This document shows positions 43,335 to 56,599 of a DNA stretch of 64,000 bases, in pieces. The position numbers were made by a program, and so were the translations under genes. How positions within the stretch are numbered: position 1 is the stretch's first letter; each line of letters starts with the position of its first letter. Under the pieces are notes generated by a model, which saw only the letters and a program-made list of their open reading frames with translations, had not been told where the DNA came from and did not search any database. This stretch comes from Symbiodinium microadriaticum (Eukaryota; Sar; Dinophyceae; Suessiales; Symbiodiniaceae): contig LSRX01000485.1 of the NCBI GenBank assembly GCA_001939145.1, forward strand, positions 157,753 to 221,752, in the 5' to 3' direction.

Positions 43335-46115
43335 GCGGTCGTACACGAGCTAGCACTTCCTAACCCGCCACCTCCCCTAGACACCGCGCCGCGGGGTTCG
43401 CAGCAGCTAAGCTGGGGCTTTCGCTTCCGACCTAACAGCTCGCACGGACAGCTCATTCTTTTTAACTTTGTGGCGAAAGGTCCTTGTCGCCCGGAAAAAA
43501 CCTCTAGCCTCCGGCTAGCTGATCTCCAGGGTGGGATGGGTGGTCACTTCAAATTTGCCCCCCATTGGCTGTGGGGCTCTTTAGCACAATAGCCACGGAC
43601 ATAGCAAGATGCTCATGCGTGCCACGTGCTTCCCCGACACCTCGAACACTTCGAAACTAGCAGAAACATCTGCGATGTGTTCCTACTAGTAGCAGACACC
43701 TTCGATGTTTAACTACCCGAAACACTTCGATGTTTCACTTAACGGATCCGAAGTTTAGCACTAGCATACACGGTGGTACCTCGCACCTCGGCACGAGTGC
43801 GTACACTAGCTAGCACCTGCTAACCCGCCACCTCCCTTCGGCCTCTCTTCTCCTTAGCGGCCACCTCGGCTGGCGTTCTCCGCTGGCGCCCTCCTCGGGC
43901 TACCCCGCGAGAACCATTGGCGCAGGCTCCGAGAGGTTCTAGCAGGCCTGGGCCGGTCTAGCGGCTCGGAGGCAGTCTGAGACTGCATCACCTCCTCGAT
44001 GATAGCGTGCAGCTCGGCAAGCTGCGTGTGGTTCATGTAGCGAGGCAGCCCTTCAACCCAGGCACCAGCGTCGAAGATGACCAGCCGCCTCGGTGTTCTC
44101 ACTAGCCCCTGCGGAGCCGGGGCCGCTTAGGTCACAGAACGGAGGGGGAGGAGTCCCTCACCATTAACGCGTCTAGCTACCTTGAGTATCTTTCATTGCG
44201 GTAGCGGCAGCATGCAAGAAGCTGCCTAATCAGCACCTTAGCAGCGAGCCGGGGACGGAGCCCGATCATAACGAGGCTTGCGCCCCATATCAAAACCGTG
44301 CATGTGTTCATGCGCCTGCGGTCTAGCCGTGAAATCGCGGCTGTTTCTGAGGACGCGTGTTCGACCCATCCAGCACCTGTTAACCGTTGCCTTATGCAGG
44401 CGAAAAGGGTTCGGGACCTGTACGATGACATGCGGGCCTCTCCTTCCAAGACCCTGTTCTAGCACCGGCTCCTCGGGCTTTTTTTGAGTAGCTCGGCTGC
44501 TCTCCTCATCGGAGGCGCAGCCTCCTAGCCCTACACGTGCTGCGGCTCTGGTACCAGTAGCTCTTCGATGGAGTCGGGGATTCTTATGGGACTGTCCGTC
44601 CACCGATGACGTGGCTGCTCGGCTGTGTGCTCGGCCTGGACACGAGAAAGCTTAGCCCTGTCCATAGCCATGGGATCAGATCGGCTTCAATCTCCCTGCA
44701 TCTAGCCTATCTTAGCTGTTCGCCCCTCTGGCAGTCTTAGTGATGAACCCCTGGAGTCGGGCAACCCTTCCCGCGAAAGATCTACCGTAGATGTCCGAGC
44801 TTTCGGGCTTCCATCTACCTAGCAAGTCCTTGTCCTTCGGGGAGACTTCCATTAGCGAGAGGCCCATCGGCAGAACCGACCTCTCACTGTGCTCGGTCCA
44901 GTAGTCCTGGACCCATAGTATCGGCATAGTTTGCCGCCTTAGCCTGCAGGCAGCCATCGGCCACCAGACGCGGCATCAAGTAGTCGCGGTTACTCGCGGT
45001 TGTAGTTAGCATGCGTTTTCAACAGATTGAAGCCCACCTTTAGCCAGGAACTCTCCACGAAGAAGGCGTGCTCCGAAATAGCGACCGGGAGCTCCTTCAC
45101 TCTGTGTCGGGCCCGAGGTCTTGGTCTTCCTTAGCACCGTAGCCAATCGTCCCTCCACTATCGACACCTAGCCGGGATGATAACTTGGAGGTCCGGCCAT
45201 CGTAGCGAGGCCCACGTATTCACTAGCTTGGCCCAGGCCCAGACCTTCCAGCCCACTGCATTGCCAGCAACCATTCCAGTCCCAGTAGACGGGATAGCAG
45301 GAGCCTTCTTGATGACATGGCCCTGTGAGAGTAACTCGACGATCTTGTCCTTAGCGGCCCAGACAAACCTTCCATGGGTAACACGGAACTCCTCCAAGAA
45401 CTCTGCCACCTTCTCCACCCAGGCGATAGCCTTCGTGCCATTCCGCGCAGGGAATGTGTAGCTCCCGAGACAGCTGCCGCGTCATGTTCGAGGATTCGTC
45501 TAGCTCTAGTACGAAGTAGCCGTAGGCTTTATCGAGCACTAGGCGCTGTTTCTTAGCGCGTGCCTCCGGCTCGGCCACCTGGGAACCAGCAGCTTCCGCT
45601 GCCACCGATGCAGGGACCATAACGTGCTGGTCTGGAACCAATAGACTTAAACCATATGGTCATATGCCTTGACAGACTCTACGAAAGGAGCACTCTTGCT
45701 TGGGTCAGGTAGCTGCAAGATTTGGCTGCAACAGGCCTTGCTGGGGTTCTATCATCCTGTTCCCTCCAATCAGACATGTGATTGTGCTGCTTTACTCGCG
45801 CAAAGCTGAATGCCACATTTGCAGGGATCTCGGTCGGGACCTAGCGAGAACCCTTCATCCCCTTCACTGCTGCTCGGCATAGCAGCTGCCAAGCAGGGCT
45901 AATCAGCCCTATCCACTTCACACTTGCCCCCCACTAGCCACGGACATAGCAAGATACCCATGTGTGTGCCATGTGCTTCCCCGATAGCTCGAATACGTTG
46001 AGACTAGCGGAGACATCTGCGATGTGCTCCTAGCAAACACCTTCGATGTTTAACTACCCGAAATACCTTCGATGTTTCACCTAACGGAAGTATAGCGCTA
46101 GCCCTCGGCATGAGT
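43335..46115 (-). mobile_element. Decayed tyrosine-recombinase-type transposon with direct repeats
   Basis: A ~200-bp sequence at 43555-43800 recurs in the same orientation, about 85% by eye, at 45915-46115; both contain GGACATAGCAAGAT, ACATCTGCGATGTG and CTTCGATGTTTAACTACC. A second short repeat (AGCTAGCAC...TAACCCGCCACCTCCC) occurs at about 43347-43376 and 43808-43837. Between the long repeats lie minus-strand coding remnants: 45641-45351 (LVLDKAYGYFVLELDESSNM), 45418-45158 (VAEFLEEFRVTHGRFVWAAK) and 44957-44712, whose LLGRWKPESSDIYGRSFAGR resembles the C-terminal box of tyrosine recombinases. Split direct repeats plus a tyrosine recombinase recall DIRS/Ngaro-like elements. No RT was seen, so a Crypton-like or deleted form is also possible. 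Frames are broken throughout. Confidence 0.55.
44712..44957 (-). pseudogene. Tyrosine recombinase C-terminal fragment
   Basis: An 81-residue frame containing WVQDYWTEHSERSVLPMGLS, then LLGRWKPESSDIYGRSFAGR and VARLQGFITKTA. A GRW...S..Y.R box is what I expect around the catalytic Tyr of element-encoded tyrosine recombinases (LG(H/R)....T..Y). Isolated and short, so a remnant. Confidence 0.5.
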
Positions 46116-46119
46116 GCGA

Positions 46120-48400
46120 CAGAAGGACAGGCCTATCTCCTGACGTCCTTGCATTGTCCGAGCCTTCCCTGAATTTTTCCCCAACGGTAAATCGCGGGCC
46201 AAGCTCACCGGAAAATGCTAAATCCTGTAAGTGTAAAGCTTCAACCCAAATGCCTCGCAACCGACGCTTCAACAGCTACACAGCCTGGAGAATGCAGATG
46301 GAATGTTCCTATTCGACCATGCTGGCTCTTCTTCTTCTTCTTCCCGCTCTGTCTCCCAGAACTGCACATGCCTTTCCAGGCACGAAGAAGAGTAGCCAAG
46401 AAGCAGCTTCTCGGCGACGAAGGCCAGCACATAGAGTCCGATTTTCGTGGCAGTATCATAGGCAGCAACTGACTGAAGTATACTCATCCTCAGCTGCATG
46501 ATTGGACGTCGCACCATGCAAACGGAGTGACAACAACACAGTTGCTGTGTGTTTTCCACCAATCGGCCGTGAATGGTTCGGAGTTTGGTGTTCGGGCTTT
46601 CCCGGCGACAGAGGAACTGCATCCGAGGCGCAGGGATGCACGATCAGGAACCTGAGTCTGAAAACTGAGCACAAAGCCGAAGCCGCCAAAACCCATGGTG
46701 GAGCAGAACTAGATGCTAGCTGCTAGCTGAGAGTCCCCCAGAGGCTGCACAGCCTGCTCGACTAGGAAGGCATCAAATCATTTCAGCTCGACTGCACTCC
46801 TGCTTCTTAACATTAACTGCACTTATTTCATCCTTCAGCCTCGAAAAACTCGTCCAGGTTGTCGGCAGCCAACAAACGCGGTGCGACCACACGCACCTGA
46901 CAGCAGCGGACTCTGGTTACTCTAGCTTTCTCCACACAGGGTTGAAGGTTCAAGCCTTGCGTTCTCCAGGCCAACAGAACTCACAAGTCCGCGCCATCGA
47001 TGACGTCGAACCAGCCAAACCCAGCAAATTTGCAAGCAGGGCACAAAAACCGCCAGCAGAGCCAAATTTGCATAAACCTCGTGGCGACTGACATGCTGGT
47101 GCCAGCTGTCCGGAACTACAGGCAAAGGATCGGCGCACGCGTTGAGTTCTCGTCCCAACGACCGCAGAAAAGCATCATGTTCGGAAATCCGAGTGGCAGC
47201 GGTACTGGAGAGTCCGCGTTTCACTGGCGCCTTATCAAAGACGCTGGTGAAGCGCATCCTCGCTGCAGGAACTTGCGAAGTTAGCTGAGGCTTCAAGGCA
47301 GGCCAAAACCGAAGGCTCTACAGTCCTGTAGTATGCGATGGTGACGCTGGGCAAGAGCTCCAGCAGATCGGACAAGTCCTTTGAGATCCCGGCTTCGACA
47401 CAGCTGAAGATGTGACAATAGATTGCCCGCCTGGCGGGTGCGGGTCTTTGCCTCACCAGTCTCAGCATTCGCTTTGAGAGCTGTAGCGTTCCTGGACTGA
47501 GCTTCTGCATACTCTGCTCTCAGTCTTGCTAGACGGTCGCTCCTCTGCCCCGCACTCCGTGAAACAGCGAGGCTCCTACTTGTGGCCTCAGCGTCCCCTG
47601 CTAGATAGGCCATGCGCGCTCGTTATAAACTCAGACTCAGCAGGGCAGCACTCGCTCCAGCAATTGCGAGAGCTCGACAGCCTCCGTGCAGAAACTGGCG
47701 AAGCTGACAGCATTGACAGCATCTCTCAAATAACTTACCTGCCTACACCGTACATCTTGCCCGCCTCAGGTCGCTTGTCCCCTCGTAAACTCGGAGCATT
47801 CCAGATCTCTAGCGCCTCAAATGCTGGCACGAGTCTAACAGGCTTCATCACGGCTGCGAAAAGACATTAAGGCAGCACCATTGACAGTGTGCCTAGATGG
47901 TTCAATCCTTGCTGAGCTTAACACTCAATTCAAGATGCCTGCTGAAGTAACATAGCTTCTGTGCTTGCAATTTAGGTGTTTGTGTTTCGGGCCTTCCCAA
48001 AGCACCCAAAAGCCACAGGCTTGGTGAACTATGAAATTTGCATATCTTTATTCTTTGGCACGATATGGGGAATGTCAACAGCACCCGAAAAAAGCCAAAA
48101 CATCCGCATCTTGGTTTATCTGCCGGGTTTGGCATTGGGGAACCCCCAAATCTTCCAAGAGCACCCAAAGTTGGCCCCAAAAACGAGAATGTGACAGCAC
48201 CCATCCTCTAGCCCGTAATGGCTTTACCTTCAAACTCGGAGCGGGCCCCACCGTACGCGATGCAGCGCGCCCTACCGAGGGAGCTGAAGCAAGAGCAGGC
48301 TGAACAGAAAAAACTAATGATGTGCTGTCCGCCTTCCCATTCCTTGCCAGCATAATGGAATTTACGCAGATTTATTCATCCATGCATTTTGAACATATAG
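46120..48400. other. Scattered exon-like frames, no gene recognised
   Basis: The best coding-like piece is minus 47420-47235 (VEAGISKDLSDLLELLPSVT, ending EDALHQRL). A stretch at 47985-48190 has repeated GCACCCAAAA/CCAAA(A/T)C motifs on both strands, similar in style to the inverted repeat near 49.5 kb. No family recognised. Confidence 0.35.
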
Positions 48401-48727
48401 ATACACACGTCACATATGGCAACACCCAAAGATCTAGGTGTCGTAGGCTTTCCATACCATCAAGAGGATCGCGCATCCAAAAGGACCACATATATAGGAA
48501 CACAGACACAGAGATGGATGAAAATTCGTTGCTTCACTCAACATCGCAGGTCCCAGGGACGCTTTTCCAGGAGTCCTCCAAGTTCAATGTTCAAATCATG
48601 GACAATCTCAAAACATGAAAACGCCATCGCATTTGATATGTTTCCTTGAAATGAACATTGAACATCGAAGGTCTGAGGGGAAACTGTCCGAATCCTAAGA
48701 CCGAATCCTGAGAAGCAAATACAGGGT

Positions 48728-49095
48728 GATGATTCGGATCGTGCTGACGGTTCCAAGAGGATGATTCGGATCGTGCTGACGGTTCCAAGAGGTGGGTGAT
48801 GACACAGTTCGTGATGAGGTTCTGATACGCATTTGGAGGTGATGATACAGATCGTGATGAGGGCTTTGATATTCTTGATGACGGTTCTGTTGGGTAAACA
48901 GAGGTGCTGATAGAGTTCGCGATGACTCTTGTAGAAAGGATGCGAGGATGAGACACAAATAGAAAGAAGGTTCTGATAGGTAAATAGAGGTTATGATACA
49001 GTGCTGGATGAGGATGATGATATGTACCTAAGGTTGTCATGCAGTTTGTGAGGATGGTACTAGTACAGAAATAAGAATGATGACACGGATCATGA
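48728..49095. repeat. GATGAT...GATCGTGATGAG minisatellite
   Basis: Two perfect adjacent 32-bp copies at 48728-48759 and 48760-48791, followed by a series of diverged GATGATACRGATCGTGATGAG-like units to about 49095. Confidence 0.85.
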
Positions 49096-49429
49096 TCAAT
49101 ATGTAGGGTCTTCTTCGCGTACAGGAAGACGGGTTCTAGACAGTACTTGGCAGGAGTGATGTTGGTCTTGGTTGCATAGGAGTAAGCTAAACAACACAGA
49201 TCTTTGAGGAGGGTAGCATGTGTAGAAAATGTTACATAAACCCATGTGCCTAGGCTTTGTGTCGAACTTTAATTTTAAAAGAATCCTTCTCATGCCTGGT
49301 CAAGGAACCAGCTGTACGGTAGCCCGTCCCCACCATGAAGCTTTGGTTTCGAATGTCTCCAACCGAAAGAGCAAAGCTGCGTTCATTCGGAAGTAGCACT
49401 GCCCTTTCAACGGTCACCACTCCTGCAAA

Positions 49430-49630
49430 ACCAAAAAATCCAAAAAGTCCAATTTTTCGTTCGTGGAGATGCCAGGGCCAATTTTGGTTGGATTTTGGAA
49501 TTTCTGGTTTTTGGAATTTGGTGTTTTTGGATTCCAAACTCCCATACTCCAAACGCACCAAAATCCAAAATTGCCTTTGGCATCTCCGCGAAAATGTTGG
49601 CTTTCTGGACTTGTTGGATGTTGCAGGAAG
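49430..49630. repeat. MITE-like inverted repeat
   Basis: The left arm (about 49435-49497, with GGAGATGCCAGGGCCAATTT) pairs with the right arm (about 49558-49620, with AATTGCCTTTGGCATCTCC) around a TTTGGAATTT-rich centre. Arms are roughly 60 bp with some mismatches. The ORFs read across it on both strands are artefacts of the palindrome. Confidence 0.7.
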
Positions 49631-49699
49631 TGTGCTTTCTGTGGCTGCGCATGCTTCCGCCGCGCGCTTGTGCACAAGAGATTTGCATGAGGGGTTTTC

Positions 49700-52600
49700 C
49701 ATCTAATGCAAAAAACGAGGGAGGTTAAACTTGTATTTGTTGCCTAAGATATTGACATAAACGGCTGCAAGGTCGAGAAGTTAGCGGTATGTTTTTCGAG
49801 AGTTCATACTCCTACACGATGCTGGGTGTGGTTTGTATATATTCGTAAGATATGCATCTCTCACCCAATTGGTGGTCATTGCAATTATCCCCAAAGTAAA
49901 ACAGTCTTCATGTCTGCAAAATTTAATATGCAAGTCAGTAGTATCGAAATCATATTTGAGGAGATCTCTTAATCAAACATACCATTTTCAATCACTCATG
50001 AACATTCCATAGTCAACAAATGTCTTTTTGCTTTAGCATTATCTGGTAAAGTTTTTGTTGACACTTGCCTGGCTTGTAACCAGCGTACATCTATTGGAGA
50101 GTGTAGATACATAATGTTCAGCTGATGATGTTTGGACAGCAAGCATTTACATTTACTTACCTTGTATTGGGCATCGATCTAATAATGACGGGAAGCTTGA
50201 ACATATTTTTTGCGTATTGTATTAACCAGTGGACATGCAGGTAGCATGGCATGTGACAGATAAGCCAATGTTGATGAACCCTTGAATACTTGTATAGCTT
50301 GTTTGATAATCACACCAAAAGTAGCAATTGCACAGTTGCTCGTCATTGTGCACAAGAGATGCATTCCATGTTGGGTTTTCTATCAGGGAATTATTAGTTA
50401 AGTTTAGCTAACTAATAGCTAAGCAACAGTTAAAGTTCAGCTACATGTGACTGAATTACAACTAAATGTGTACTGCACATGGGTTACCATACCGTAGGGT
50501 TTTTAATTCGTAATGAAGGTCTAAAGACTATGCCAGTGAAATACTGATCACAAATCACGTGAACATGAAGGAAGAAAACATATGCTAACCGCAAACTAAA
50601 TGAGACAAAGTGTCGAACATTTGCTTAAATTGACATTGCACATAGTGACATAGCCATCTTTGAACACCAAGTGAGCACACAACGAGGGTTTGCACAAATT
50701 CCAAGTGAATACTTTGCTGCAGGGATGTTTTGGCTGGAAGACATGGTTCGTCGTATCAAAGGGAAAACGAAGAGTTAACCACAGAACCCGGACCTTGCTT
50801 CAATACCAAGCCACCATGAAGGCTCGTGCTAATGGACCTGTGGCGTTGTTGTCATAGCGATAGCAGCATTGTTGTTAATACTGCTATCGCTGCAGCTTGT
50901 ATTGCCAGAATACGTTTATCTTCTACAAGGCGGATGCAAGCACAATGCTAAGAATCCATGTCCCATATGCATGAATTTTGCTCTCGCTAGTGGAAAGGGT
51001 ACTGGCGTGGCACTCTTTTTCGCTATGTTACTACTCGATCAGACGCAGTACCATGTACATTCAACACATGCACTTGTGCAAAGCCAACACCGCAAAAAGA
51101 CAAAGCTGTAAGGACATGCCAGTCCAGGCGGCAATACCGAGCAAAGTTTCATCTCATATGCATAAGTAGCAAGTAGCAAACGAATCTGAATTGGTTCAAC
51201 TACAGGTAGTTTTTGTTCTTGTTTATCTAATGTTTTTATATGTCTACCACTTAACTTGTACATGCTTGCGTTTAATGGACACTGATTGTGATGAGTAATG
51301 TAACCCCCTCTCCCAAAGACATTCTGAAACCACACCAGAATAGCCTAAACTTAAAAATTTCTTTGTGTCGTACGGGGTGTGAGCTATATCGCCCGTCAAA
51401 AGAACCCACACATTGCTTACACGTTTGAATCATGACTCTGGTTTGCTCCTCCTTCCAGCGCGCACAACCCAGGCGCATCAGGGGGAAAGCATGTTGTACG
51501 CTAATCCCCCCGGAACAACCTGTCACAGTAAGCTTTCACGTTTATTTGGAGGTTTCAAGGATTTCCAGCTTGAGTTACAAATGACAAACTATGCAGTTTT
51601 CCAGTTTCCTTTGCTCAGCAGACAGCCATTGACTAAGACTTAAGACATGTTTTTTTCAAACGAAACACAGAAATACATAATCCAAAAAACGAGATTCCGG
51701 AAAAAGCCAAAAATCTGGTAAGATGTTTGAGAATGTCGAATTCCGAAATTCCAAAACTTTGCTCTGTAGATGTTGTTGGAACTGTTGGAATCGTTGAACA
51801 TTTGGGAATATTGGGAATTTCTGGAATTCCGAATTCTAGAAAGTGGTTTCCGAACATTGTGGAGTGCTTGCAAGATTTAGAATTTGGACTTCTTTGCATT
51901 CCCAAAATATGTCCCCAAACCGTCTTCTCTCTCTCTCTCTCTCAGGCATCACTGTCAGGCGGCTGTATGTTTCTCGTCTTGAGATTTTTTGTTTTTTGAA
52001 ATTAATCTTGTGGGGATTCTTATACATTTGGTCAAGCTGCTTTGCCTTATACATAACTCCTTCGAAACCTAAAGCTGACTAACATTTGCTCAGCAGTTAC
52101 ATTTATAACGACATGTAGCGGGCTTTCAACATCATAGGTTCATACCTGATACAGTAACACATGTTCTAAAACGTGCTCTCGATGCCTACTTGATGAAATG
52201 TGCAAACATGTCTAGTTACTGGTTTAACAAAAGAAAAAGTATATCTGTATTTGCCTAATAGGTGTTTAGCACTTGGTGCGCACAGGCAGCTTATCCAACA
52301 TTTCATGTTTATTTATCTAAATAGCGCTGATATGTTGTACACAAGCAAGTGCTAAACACTAATGAATGTAGTGGCTGTTCGATTAAAACTCGGGCATATA
52401 CACAGATATTGACCGAATCTACCAAATCTTAACCATCACGTCGCGTAAGCTTCACAGCCCACTCAGAGCCAAATAGGATTGTAAAACTCTGTGAATAATA
52501 CGCGTCAATGATATGTGTTAACGATATAACCTATACTTGCTCGATTACTCCTTTCGGGTTTGACTTTGGACTGACATGTGCTTGGCATATGCGCTTTATG

Positions 52601-53600
52601 TACTTCTATGTGTTTCACGCCTAATTACAAAGCAGGCATAGCAAAGCCTGATAGACAAATTCGTTCAGTATTTGATGCTCAGTGTTGACATATGATTATG
52701 TTTAATTGCCAATCTACGAGCAACGAGAAGCTTTCCTATTTTATTTTCATCGAACACGTGGTGCAAACGCAACGCTTAGTCAACCATTCATTATTATAAA
52801 CTTCAGATCTACTGGCAAATGAACGATTGTTCATTCATACTCGATCACAAGCAACTGCCGAAATGCTGAAGCCATCTAGCTGATTGTTAACCAGTGTTTC
52901 GTTCAACGCTGATTGATATTCAACTGTAATTTGCTTGATGTTTGGCAAACTGTCTGCTTCATCTCTTATGAATACTTCAGGAGTATGTGAACCATATTCG
53001 GACACACATTGTTTGAAGATAGTTATTGATATAACATTTTATGATGTAGTGACTAACGGTTACAATCTAAGAGTGAATTAAGACCAAACTTCTGCATGGT
53101 TTTTAATCTTTTTCGTGCAACGACTAGCTATTCCAGTACAGACTGAGTATTAAAAGTTGGTGAATATGTTGTTGTGGTCACTGAGCAGACCTGATTATGA
53201 GGCGAAACGAAACGAAAAATTGAACAAATGCTGATCCGATATTAAATGAACAATATCAACTCTCATAAAAGGAATAACACATTTTCACTGCTTTTCGAAA
53301 ATTAGATAGCCGGTACTGGCAACTCTTACATGCGTCACATAGGCACTCGATGGGCAATATCTAAAAACAAAGCTCCAGAATTCAATGTGAGGCCAAACAC
53401 TGGTGTGAGGACAAACACTGTTAACTATCCAAAGAATACTTGTCAAAAAAAACTGCATCTTGTCCTTAACTGAAGACACAACACATGCGTCGGAACTACT
53501 ACTCGAATTTTATGTAAATGTTGCATATGCACGTCACCTTGACATGAGAGCAGACAAAACGGCAAGAACGATAGCTACGAAACTGGAACCTGCAGTCTAA
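49700..53600. other. AT-rich gene-free island
   Basis: Markedly AT-rich compared with both flanks. The longest frames are about 60-90 residues and lack motifs. It contains a second TTCCGAAATTCCAAA/GGAATTTCTGGAATTCC palindromic patch (51650-51860) and a short CT repeat (51925-51943). Confidence 0.6.
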
Positions 53601-55250
53601 CAACGTTGTAATATGACGCATATACACTGCAGCACGAAATTTAGCGATGTTTACCGGGTTTTCGGCTGTCATCCGCACAACACAAGGACACACATGAGCA
53701 ATTACATGGCCGAGGTTGGTCCTGCGGCATGTACACGTCCATACATGGATGCATACACTCATACGGTTTTGGGTCGAAAAACTGGCCCCTGTGTTTTGCT
53801 AGTTTTGGTCCGCGTAAACCTAGGAATAACGAATCCAAATCTGAACCAAAAAATGCAACAGCCAATACCCTTCAATACCCAAGCCCAACGGCATCAAACC
53901 TGTAGGAGATTCCGATTCCAGCACAACAGAAACATATTATGGCATTTGTATATGGGATTATATGGGTATCGCTCCTGTTCTCCAGCTGCTGCTTCCATCC
54001 TTCGTTGTCTCTCTACTTCCTCCTTTACGAAGTACCGTCGTCTCCATCAGTTTTGTGAGCAACAAGCACTCTCAGAACAACGTCGAATTCGTGAGTCTCT
54101 GAAGGGTCTCTCACCACATCATTTTGCAATGACATTGCAAGCAACCTTGGATACAATCCTTTCAAGTCGTCGTCTGTTCCTACTGCAGCCAACCGCAGGA
54201 CGACAGCTGGACTCCAGCTGGACATTAAACTCCTTGTGTTGTTGAAAAGAACGTGGTAAGGCCTTCGACAGCACACCATGGACAGACCATGAAAATCACT
54301 AACTTGACAACTGAGGGTCATCCCAGAACTCGTATGTCTCATTCCACCACTTTCCCACGGCCTGCAGCAAGATGGTATCTAATGCGGATCGGACCAGAAT
54401 ACAAGATCGTCTCGTCTGCTATGCGGGCTTCTTCAAGGATATGCTTCGGGCGAGTAAGGCATCACACAGCATCGGAACGTTGACAAACGGTCACACACTG
54501 GAAACTCAGATCGGCCTCTCCTGGGTTCGGGAGTGTCGTGTCAGCTGCAGCACGCCGCGACACCCGCAACGCCCGCCGACTGAAAATAGACAGGGGAAAA
54601 GATGGGACAGGCAATGAGGCATCACTGGACAACGGAAGTGGAAGCGGTTGAGAGCCTGGGCACTGGCCCCAACCATGCCACCGGTGCCAAGGCTGCGAGC
54701 ACCACGGCTAGGGGGCAAAGGCGTCGGAGGCGACGCGCCATGCAGCGCGGGTCACTTGGAGACTGAGGGGGTTGGAGAACTTCAGGAATGGCTTAGAGAC
54801 GGTGGGGCTGAAAGGTTGCGGCTGACGTGAACGTTATTGATGTCCTCTGCCCAAGGCAGGCATCTATAACAAGGCCTGCGCGTTGAGAGCTACATCTACG
54901 TGCGTCGCAAGGACGTAGAAGCTGCATTTGGACTTCGGGGAAACTGCTATGTTGGGGTACCGATGAGATCGCATGTCGGACGTTGCAGTGACGCATGCGC
55001 TCCCTTGCCGAGCAAAGCTGAGGACACGCATTTCTGTCAAGCCAGGTGCTGTGGCCGCTTGCCAAAAGCAACACTCGGCAATAGAAAGGGATGGATTCCA
55101 AGTGTCCCTTTTTGCGCTGCACACGTGTCAGGCTGTCTTTCGCCGCCTGGCCGGCACCGGCCAAGATCAGATTCACACCCATGTGCTGATCGTGCTTAGT
55201 TGAGCCTGCCTGTCTAAGCTGGGTGGAGACGATCTTCGGGGTGCCACGAA
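53600..55250. other. No gene recognised
   Basis: One 210-residue plus frame (53613-54245) exists, but its composition is mixed and no domain is seen. Short plus and minus frames at 54500-55200 overlap each other. Confidence 0.35.
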
Positions 55251-55317
55251 TTCAAAGTGGCCATGGAATGCCTGGCCAAGTCCATTGCACAATTGTGCAG
55301 CTGTAGGATGTGTGTGT

Positions 55318-55408
55318 GTGAGCGAGCGAGCGAGAGCGAGCGAGAGCGAGAGCGAGAGAGAGAGAGAGAGAGACAGAGACAGAGAGAGAGAGAGAGAGAG
55401 AGCGAGAG
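55318..55408. repeat. (GCGA)n/(GA)n microsatellite
   Basis: GAGC/GCGA repeats followed by GA and GACA repeats; the frames across it are artefacts. Confidence 0.9.
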
Positions 55409-55829
55409 CAACAAAACATAGAAGATCGAACATTGAAACAGTGCCCCTGGATGGAAGACTTTCCAGATCCACTATGAAGCACTCGGGCCTCACCGCGGCT
55501 CTCCTGATGAATCCACACATCCACACCTGAGGCATCCAAAAGTGATAATCTTTCTTCAGTCACCCCACGGAGGTTCAAGCTTCCAAGCCCTGCAAAGTGC
55601 ATCCACTCCGGCACGCCTTGTGATGGAGGCGTGAGTTCTCCAGCATCCTGCATGGCGATGCTCAAATGGACTCACACGGCAATCACGGCACACGGACTTT
55701 GCGATCTCAGAGACCTCAAAGGGCTGGTCAGGAGAGGCAGCATCCTCCTTGCAGGGCGCAGTCCCCACGCACGGGAAGCAACTGCGAGCCGATACAAGCA
55801 CCACATCCGACCTGCCCGGAGAAATCGGA

Positions 55830-56080
55830 GCTCTCCGCCAGGCTCGGCTGCAAAGGCAAAGCAGGGATGTGACGACCGTTGCTACTTCAGGCTTCGTACT
55901 TAAATTCGCAGGACTGACAAATTGCCGGAGAAACAATGTGAATCCAGACTTATCTGACCACCAAAGCTGCACTGCTACCTCCCGAAGTGTGCTTAACACT
56001 TCGACAACACGAGTTGCCTCCAAGTCATCGTAAATGTCCTCCGCGTTTTCGCAGCGTTCCTCGGCCGAAACTCCATGCAT
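55830..56080 (-). CDS. Exon-like coding piece, unidentified
   Basis: A minus-strand frame reads ENAEDIYDDLEATRVVEVLS then TLREVAVQLWWSDKSGFTLF with convincing composition. About 500 bp upstream another piece reads EPEEDIIYEDVEALQ (56580-56530), with a similar DIY-D/E-D-EA core, so the two may be related exons or a small duplication. Family not recognised. Confidence 0.3.
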
Positions 56081-56599
56081 GCCGGCACATTAAACCAAGA
56101 CTGGGCTGCACCGATGGTGTCGACACCTGACCTTCTCGCAGCCAAGGTTCGACGCGCTTGTGCTTGTGCACCTTGGCAGAGGCGGGCCTCCATGCACGGT
56201 GGTGCCGCTTTGCCTGCGACAGCGTGAGGTCCGCCACTGGCAAAGCTGCTCTCCTCCCGCCTGGGAGGCCGCTGCCTCGTGTGGGACGCTGACAGGGCGC
56301 TCCGTCTCCGGAGCCTGGGCTTCAACGTGAGATGCGGAGGAGTCTACTTGGCGGGTAATGATGGTAATGGTAATGATGGATACTGGATCGGCCTGTGCGT
56401 CTCCAGAGCTGCAGGGAGCAGGAATCTCGCGATCCACGTGCGGACCCTGGATCCAGGCTTAACAGCATTGCCGATCCGTCAACTCACCACCCTCCCAGCA
56501 CTGTGCGTTGCAGATGTTGCAGTTCTTATTGCAATGCCTCAACGTCCTCGTAGATGATATCTTCTTCCGGCTCCTGAGCAGCCAAACTCCAGCAAAAGG

